Assembly: GCA_002441395.1 (NCBI GenBank)
Contig: DJVZ01000063.1
Coordinates: 1-17,056, forward strand
DNA: 17,056 nt
Reading direction: 5' to 3'
Source: Spirochaetaceae bacterium UBA6243
GTDB taxonomy: Bacteria > Spirochaetota > Spirochaetia > Treponematales > Rectinemataceae
The stretch's first letter is position 1, and the number at the start of each line of letters is the position of its first letter. The notes beneath the pieces were generated by a model. That model was given only the letters and a program-made list of their open reading frames with translations, did no database searches and was not told the DNA's origin. A program made the position numbers and the translations under genes. Of this stretch, positions 14,031 to 17,056 are shown one piece after another.

Positions 14031-14699
14031 GTGAAAACAATTTCGGGCGCGGACAAGGCATCCTTCTTTCTTCGAAAGGGACTGTATGAGCTTGCGCACC
14101 ACAGACCAGCCAGAGCGCTCGTCTTTTTGCGAAAATCAGTGGAATTGATTCCGCCATCCTGCGAAAGCGAACTTTCCAAGGCGCTGTATTGGCTTTCTAT
14201 CGCGCTTATCCGGCTGGATCAGCGCGACCTCGCAGTCAAAAGCCTCGCCAGTGCGCAAAAGCTTCGTCGCCAAAGCTATGCCCGCAAATTCTATGTTCGT
14301 AATGTCAATGCATACGGCATGATCAAGCGCCCTACAAATGAGCTCGATGATCTCTACGCATTTGTCAGCATTCAACTCTCATCGTATTTGCTCAAGCGTT
14401 CGAATCACCGATTTGGTTCGGAAGCCGAACATTCCGCTGTGCTCAAGCTGATCCTCGAGACCTGGAAACGGCTTAATGAAAGCGAAGAATTCCGAAATCT
14501 CGAATGCGGAGAAAAACTGCATCTCTTCAAAAAACTGAAAATCGATTTCCCCAGCTTCAGCGCCTACACCGTCGGACTTCGCTATGCAGAGCGCCAAATG
14601 TTGCGCGCAAATATCGACAATGTCCAGACTTGCTCCTGCGGTTCCGGCCTGCCCCACATGCAATGCTGCGGCCGAATTCGAGGCCTTTCGGAACTCTAG
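14031..14699 (+). CDS. Helical-repeat protein with C-terminal SEC-C zinc motif
   Basis: A 222-residue soluble protein of unknown function. Residues about 10-90 form amphipathic helices of TPR character (F-L-R-K-G-L-Y-E-L-A, then R-A-L-V-F-L-R-K-S-V-E-L, then A-L-Y-W-L-S-I-A-L-I-R-L). The rest is helical and basic. The extreme C terminus carries a SEC-C zinc-binding motif, C201-S-C203-G-S-G-x5-C212-C213, as found at the end of SecA and in many unrelated proteins. In SecA this motif binds zinc and supports interaction with SecB and ribosomes; whether that applies here is unknown. Start is GTG at 14031, chosen because translation of the first helix begins there; it has no Shine-Dalgarno sequence. 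A perfect 11-bp hairpin overlaps its stop codon. The neighbouring sigma factor gene has its own promoter. Confidence 0.75.
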   Translation: MKTISGADKASFFLRKGLYELAHHRPARALVFLRKSVELIPPSCESELSKALYWLSIALIRLDQRDLAVKSLASAQKLRRQSYARKFYVRNVNAYGMIKRPTNELDDLYAFVSIQLSSYLLKRSNHRFGSEAEHSAVLKLILETWKRLNESEEFRNLECGEKLHLFKKLKIDFPSFSAYTVGLRYAERQMLRANIDNVQTCSCGSGLPHMQCCGRIRGLSEL

Positions 14700-14709
14700 A
14701 AAGGCCTCG
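14679..14709 (+). repeat. Perfect 11-bp hairpin overlapping the stop codon of the SEC-C gene
   Basis: CGAGGCCTTTC (14679-14689) and GAAAGGCCTCG (14699-14709) are exact reverse complements around the 9-base loop GGAACTCTA. The TAG stop (14697-14699) lies in the loop and first stem base. Only two T residues follow, so it is not a standard intrinsic terminator, though it may act as an RNA 3'-end or processing structure. Confidence 0.6.
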
Positions 14710-14790
14710 TTCAGCTACCAGGTTCCGTTAAGCCTCTCTTGTGTTTCATTTTTACACAATACTGGCCACTTTCCCAGACAGTATTTCAAA

Positions 14791-14837
14791 ATGACACACT
14801 GAGGGCGTTTGACAAACGATCAGCGAGCCCTTGTCAT
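14791..14837 (+). promoter_or_regulatory. Candidate activator (UAS) sites upstream of the sigma-54 promoter
   Basis: Three TGACA cores occur: ATGACA (14791-14796), TTGACA inside the perfect 13-base palindrome CGTTTG-A-CAAACG (14806-14818), and, inverted, TGTCAT (14832-14837). They lie about 95-140 bases before the predicted start at 14931, where enhancer-binding proteins usually bind. TTGACA and TGTCAT are also 17 bases apart, so an ordinary sigma-70 promoter here is an alternative reading. Confidence 0.35.
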
Positions 14838-14854
14838 AACCGTGGCATCTTTCA

Positions 14855-14900
14855 AAAATATATAATATATTATAATATATGAAATTATAAACTTCATTCA
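14855..14900 (+). other. AT-only tract with a tandem 10-base repeat
   Basis: The segment is almost entirely A and T and contains TATAATATAT twice in tandem (14861-14870, 14871-14880), forming overlapping palindromes. It sits between the candidate activator sites and the -24/-12 promoter, where flexible or bent DNA helps looping. It also contains several TATAAT strings that could serve as sigma-70 -10 boxes, but no good -35 is placed for them. Confidence 0.5.
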
Positions 14901-14904
14901 ATTT

Positions 14905-14920
14905 TGGCATGCTTCTTGCA
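14905..14920 (+). promoter_or_regulatory. Sigma-54 (RpoN) -24/-12 promoter of the sigma factor gene
   Basis: TGGCATG, four bases, then TTGCA matches the sigma-54 consensus TGGCACG-N4-TTGCW at all key positions. GG (14906-14907) and GC (14918-14919) are 12 bases apart, the required phasing. With C14919 as -12, transcription starts at about A14931, leaving a 14-base leader that begins just before the AAGGAGAT ribosome site of the gene at 14945. Confidence 0.75.
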
Positions 14921-14944
14921 TCATTAGATGATAAGGAGATTCAG

Positions 14945-15823
14945 ATGACAGAAAAGAAAAGGGTCAGGGAAACACAGTTCAGTGCGGATTTTGACGACGA
15001 GAACGTGTTGTCCATGTATCTCCGCGAGATTAATCGGATTCCTCTCCTTTCTCGCGAAGAAGAGAATGACTACGCAACTCGCGCTGCTGCAGGAGATGAG
15101 CAGGCCAAGGCGATTCTTGCCAAAAGCAATCTTCGTTTTGTTGTCAATGTTGCCAAAAAGTACCAGAATCAGGGTTTGCCCCTGGCAGATCTTATCGCAG
15201 AAGGCAATCTTGGCCTCTTGAATGCGATTGATCACTATGATGTCACCAAGGGCTACCACTTCATTTCCTATGCTGTCTGGTGGATTCGCCAGGCGATACT
15301 CAAGTCCATTTGTGAAAAGAGCCGCATGATTCGCCTGCCCCTCAACAGGGCGAACGAACTTGTGCAGATCGAAAAAGCCCGCGCCCTGTTCGAAGGCGAG
15401 CTTTCCGAGGATGCGGAGATCCGCGAAGTGGCGGAATTCCTCGAAATGGAACCTGAGCATGTAAAAGACATTATCTCGATTTCCCGCGATTTGATTTCTC
15501 TCGACGCGCCGGTATATGACGAAAAGAATTCAACCACTGTGGGCGAGCTCATCGAAAACGAGCATCATGAAAGCCCTGAACAGACCGCGATTCAGTCAAG
15601 CCTGCGCGACGATATCAATAAGGTCCTCGGAACGCTCACCGTGAAAGAGCGTGAGATCGTCGAGTACCGATTCGGGCTGAACGGAAAACGCCCAATGAGC
15701 CTTAAGGAGATTGGCGATCGGATGCATTTGACTAAAGAAAGAATTCGTCAGATCGAGAAAGCGGCCTTGAAAAAGGTATCCGTACCCGAAACCATGGAAA
15801 TTCTTCAGGCATACGTCGCCTGA
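14945..15823 (+). CDS. Sigma-70-family RNA polymerase sigma factor (group 2, RpoS/RpoD-like)
   Basis: A 292-residue sigma factor with regions 1.2 to 4.2 but without the N-terminal region 1.1 or the long non-conserved insert of primary RpoD. Region 1.2 is about 19-55 (L-S-M-Y-L-R-E-I), region 2 about 56-130 (core-binding D-L-I-A-E-G-N-L-G-L, then Y-A-V-W-W-I-R-Q-A-I at 109-118), region 3 about 135-210, and region 4 about 215-280 (helix-turn-helix L-K-E-I-G ... T-K-E-R-I-R-Q-I-E). In region 2.4, Q116 matches Gln437 of E. coli sigma-70, but the Thr440 position is L119. The frame opens at 14909; the ATG at 14945 is chosen for its AAGGAGAT ribosome site and because 14909 lies upstream of the predicted transcript start. 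Driven by a sigma-54-type promoter and closed by a strong terminator, so it is monocistronic. Confidence 0.92.
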   Translation: MTEKKRVRETQFSADFDDENVLSMYLREINRIPLLSREEENDYATRAAAGDEQAKAILAKSNLRFVVNVAKKYQNQGLPLADLIAEGNLGLLNAIDHYDVTKGYHFISYAVWWIRQAILKSICEKSRMIRLPLNRANELVQIEKARALFEGELSEDAEIREVAEFLEMEPEHVKDIISISRDLISLDAPVYDEKNSTTVGELIENEHHESPEQTAIQSSLRDDINKVLGTLTVKEREIVEYRFGLNGKRPMSLKEIGDRMHLTKERIRQIEKAALKKVSVPETMEILQAYVA

Positions 15824-15847
15824 AGTCTTTCCAACTTTGAATAATCC

Positions 15848-15881
15848 GCCTCGGCCACAGACTTCGGGCCGAGGCTTTTTT
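15848..15881 (+). terminator. Rho-independent terminator of the sigma factor gene
   Basis: GCCTCGGCC (15848-15856) pairs perfectly with GGCCGAGGC (15867-15875) around a 10-base loop, followed by six T residues and further T-rich sequence. It lies 25 bases after the stop codon. Confidence 0.92.
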
Positions 15882-15897
15882 ATTTTATACTCTGATG

Positions 15898-15903
15898 TAT
15901 AAT
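15898..15903 (+). promoter_or_regulatory. Perfect -10 box placed for a leaderless prenyl synthase transcript
   Basis: TATAAT (6 of 6) ends 7 bases before the ATG at 15911. The -35 region falls in the T tract of the preceding terminator and has no good match. No Shine-Dalgarno sequence precedes the ATG. Confidence 0.5.
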
Positions 15904-15910
15904 TTCATCC

Positions 15911-17011
15911 ATGAATTCAAGCACTTACGCATCGTTCCCCGTGTTCGCAAAGCTGACAAAAAAAGCCATCTCTGAGAGAATTGCGGCCATTTTTCAGGAA
16001 AACAGGGCGATGTTCGGCAATCTGCCGGAAATGGGCGACAGGCTCGCCGCAGATATGGAAGACTTTGCATGCTCGGGAAAAATGCTCCGCGGCGCGCTCG
16101 CGTTTGTCGGGTCTCGACTTTTCAGGGGACAGGAGGAAAGCGCAAACGCGCAGACACTTTCGCTGGCGGCCGGCCTTGAGCTTCTCCAGGCGGGGCTCTT
16201 GGTTCATGACGATATAATGGACCACGATGAAAAGCGCCGCGGCAAGCCCACCTTTCACTTCAGAATCAAGAACTGGTTGGTGAACGACCATTTTCAAATT
16301 GACGAAAAGCTCGCCCTCGATATGGCCGAAGCTCAAGGCATCTGTGTCGGTGATCTTTTCTTTTTTATTGCCTGGCAAGAAATTACAAAACTTACGCCAC
16401 AGGTCTCCTCTCTCGTTTCAAGAGAGCACGCAATAGTCACGCTCGCTCAAATGCGCGATATCGCAATGGGATATGACGAGCAATTCCCCGACATCGATGA
16501 CGTGATCGACATGTACCACCATAAAACCGCCCGATATACGGTGGCCCTGCCACTTCTTGCGGGGGCTTCGATGTGCCAGAGGACGGATGCAGAGGTATTG
16601 CGGCTGCTCGAGACCTTTGGAGAAGCGCTCGGCATTGTATTCCAGCTACAGGATGACCGACTTGGGCTCTTCGGCACCGAACAGTCCATAGGCAAACCTG
16701 TTGGCTCCGACATCAAGGAAGGTAAAAAGACACCCTACGTTCTCGCCATGCTGGACAGAATAAACGACGAAGAGCGGACTCGCTTCTACTCGATGTATAA
16801 ATCGCCCGACATCGACTCGGGCGACATTGCATGGCTGCGCGGCCTTATGATAACAAATGGCGTGGACGCCTATATCCAGGAGATGATTGAAGGACATCTG
16901 TCAAGGGCACGCGTCGCACTTGAAGAGCTTTCGAAGCTTCTGACAGAGCGCGCAGAGTCCATCCGCCTCCTCGAAAGTTTTATCGACTATTCCGGGCAGC
17001 GAAAAAATTAA
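15911..17011 (+). CDS. Polyprenyl (geranylgeranyl-type) diphosphate synthase
   Basis: Trans-prenyltransferase that extends allylic diphosphates with isopentenyl diphosphate, supplying quinone side chains, carotenoid precursors or lipid carriers. In 366 residues the first aspartate-rich motif is D100-D101-I-M-D104, followed by R109-R110-G-K-P-T. K205-T206 precede the second motif region, F-Q-L-Q-D-D-R-L-G-L-F-G (244-255). There the usual last Asp of D-D-x-x-D is Gly, a pattern known in IdsA-type geranylgeranyl synthases, and G-K-P-V-G-S-D-I-K-E-G-K-K-T (261-274) follows as in that group. Product chain length cannot be fixed from sequence. The start has a perfect -10 box 7 bases upstream and no ribosome site. 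Separated from the sigma gene by a strong terminator. Confidence 0.9.
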   Translation: MNSSTYASFPVFAKLTKKAISERIAAIFQENRAMFGNLPEMGDRLAADMEDFACSGKMLRGALAFVGSRLFRGQEESANAQTLSLAAGLELLQAGLLVHDDIMDHDEKRRGKPTFHFRIKNWLVNDHFQIDEKLALDMAEAQGICVGDLFFFIAWQEITKLTPQVSSLVSREHAIVTLAQMRDIAMGYDEQFPDIDDVIDMYHHKTARYTVALPLLAGASMCQRTDAEVLRLLETFGEALGIVFQLQDDRLGLFGTEQSIGKPVGSDIKEGKKTPYVLAMLDRINDEERTRFYSMYKSPDIDSGDIAWLRGLMITNGVDAYIQEMIEGHLSRARVALEELSKLLTERAESIRLLESFIDYSGQRKN

Positions 17012-17034
17012 TCTTTGCTTCTTAGCCAACGCAT

Positions 17035-17050
17035 TGTTCCACGTGAAACA
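17035..17050. promoter_or_regulatory. parS, ParB (Spo0J) binding site
   Basis: TGTTCCACGTGAAACA is identical to the canonical Bacillus subtilis parS sequence and differs from a perfect palindrome at one base pair. ParB dimers bind parS, spread and act with ParA and SMC in origin segregation. It lies 23 bases after the prenyl synthase stop, outside any gene seen here, 6 bases from the window end. Confidence 0.88.
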
Positions 17051-17056
17051 TTTTTG

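Noticed and set aside
14003..14089. A 28-codon frame (starts M-K-F-H-E-Y) overlapping the start of the SEC-C gene
   Set aside because: Too short to support, no ribosome site, out of frame with the SEC-C gene. Its ATG is half of the ATGAAATTTCAT palindrome. Considered as a frameshifted N terminus, but the downstream protein begins cleanly at GTG 14031.
14737..14757. Inverted repeat TTGTGT-N9-ACACAA in the gap before the sigma gene
   Set aside because: Only 6 bp, with no T tail after it; too weak to call a terminator or operator.

Overview
The window is chromosomal housekeeping DNA from a bacterium of moderate G+C content, most likely a spirochaete related to Treponema/Spirochaeta. The pointers are a fused type I 3-dehydroquinase/shikimate dehydrogenase, a free-standing DbpA-type RNA-binding domain protein, a compact sigma-70-family factor and an ApbE-type flavinyl transferase. 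This assignment is inferred from gene content and not proven. No phage, IS element or CRISPR array is visible. No gap between genes exceeds 300 bases; the longest is the 245-base gap before the sigma factor.

Layout. (1) 1-1160: a tRNA-Leu(CAA) on the minus strand, divergent from a membrane PAP2 phosphatase. (2) 1205-3559, minus strand: a three-gene operon (DbpA-type RNA-binding protein, metallo-beta-lactamase-fold hydrolase, exported ApbE), whose promoter overlaps that of the divergent aroDE. (3) 3702-6178, plus strand: aroDE, then era. (4) 6225-7720, minus strand: a PHP-domain protein and pth, coupled by an ATGA overlap. (5) 7788-8693: a UPF0158-type protein with an extra C-terminal domain. 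(6) 8752-13936: fabD-fabG-fabF followed by an overlapping glycogen-debranching gene, without acpP. (7) 14031-14699: a helical-repeat protein ending in a SEC-C zinc motif. (8) 14945-15823: a 292-residue sigma factor, followed by a strong terminator. (9) 15911-17011: a polyprenyl diphosphate synthase. (10) 17035-17050: a perfect ParB-binding parS sequence at the right edge.

The most interesting observations are regulatory. The sigma factor gene has an almost ideal sigma-54 (-24/-12) promoter; its predicted transcript starts 14 bases before the ATG, just upstream of the Shine-Dalgarno sequence. An AT-rich tract and candidate activator sites lie upstream. This suggests an RpoN-to-alternative-sigma cascade resembling the RpoN-RpoS pathway of Borrelia. 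Separately, four or five genes have a -10 box 6-7 bases before the start codon and no Shine-Dalgarno sequence, so they may be translated from leaderless mRNAs. The parS site suggests the window is near the replication origin. The dehydroquinase half of AroDE appears to lack its catalytic histidine, while the dehydrogenase half is intact.
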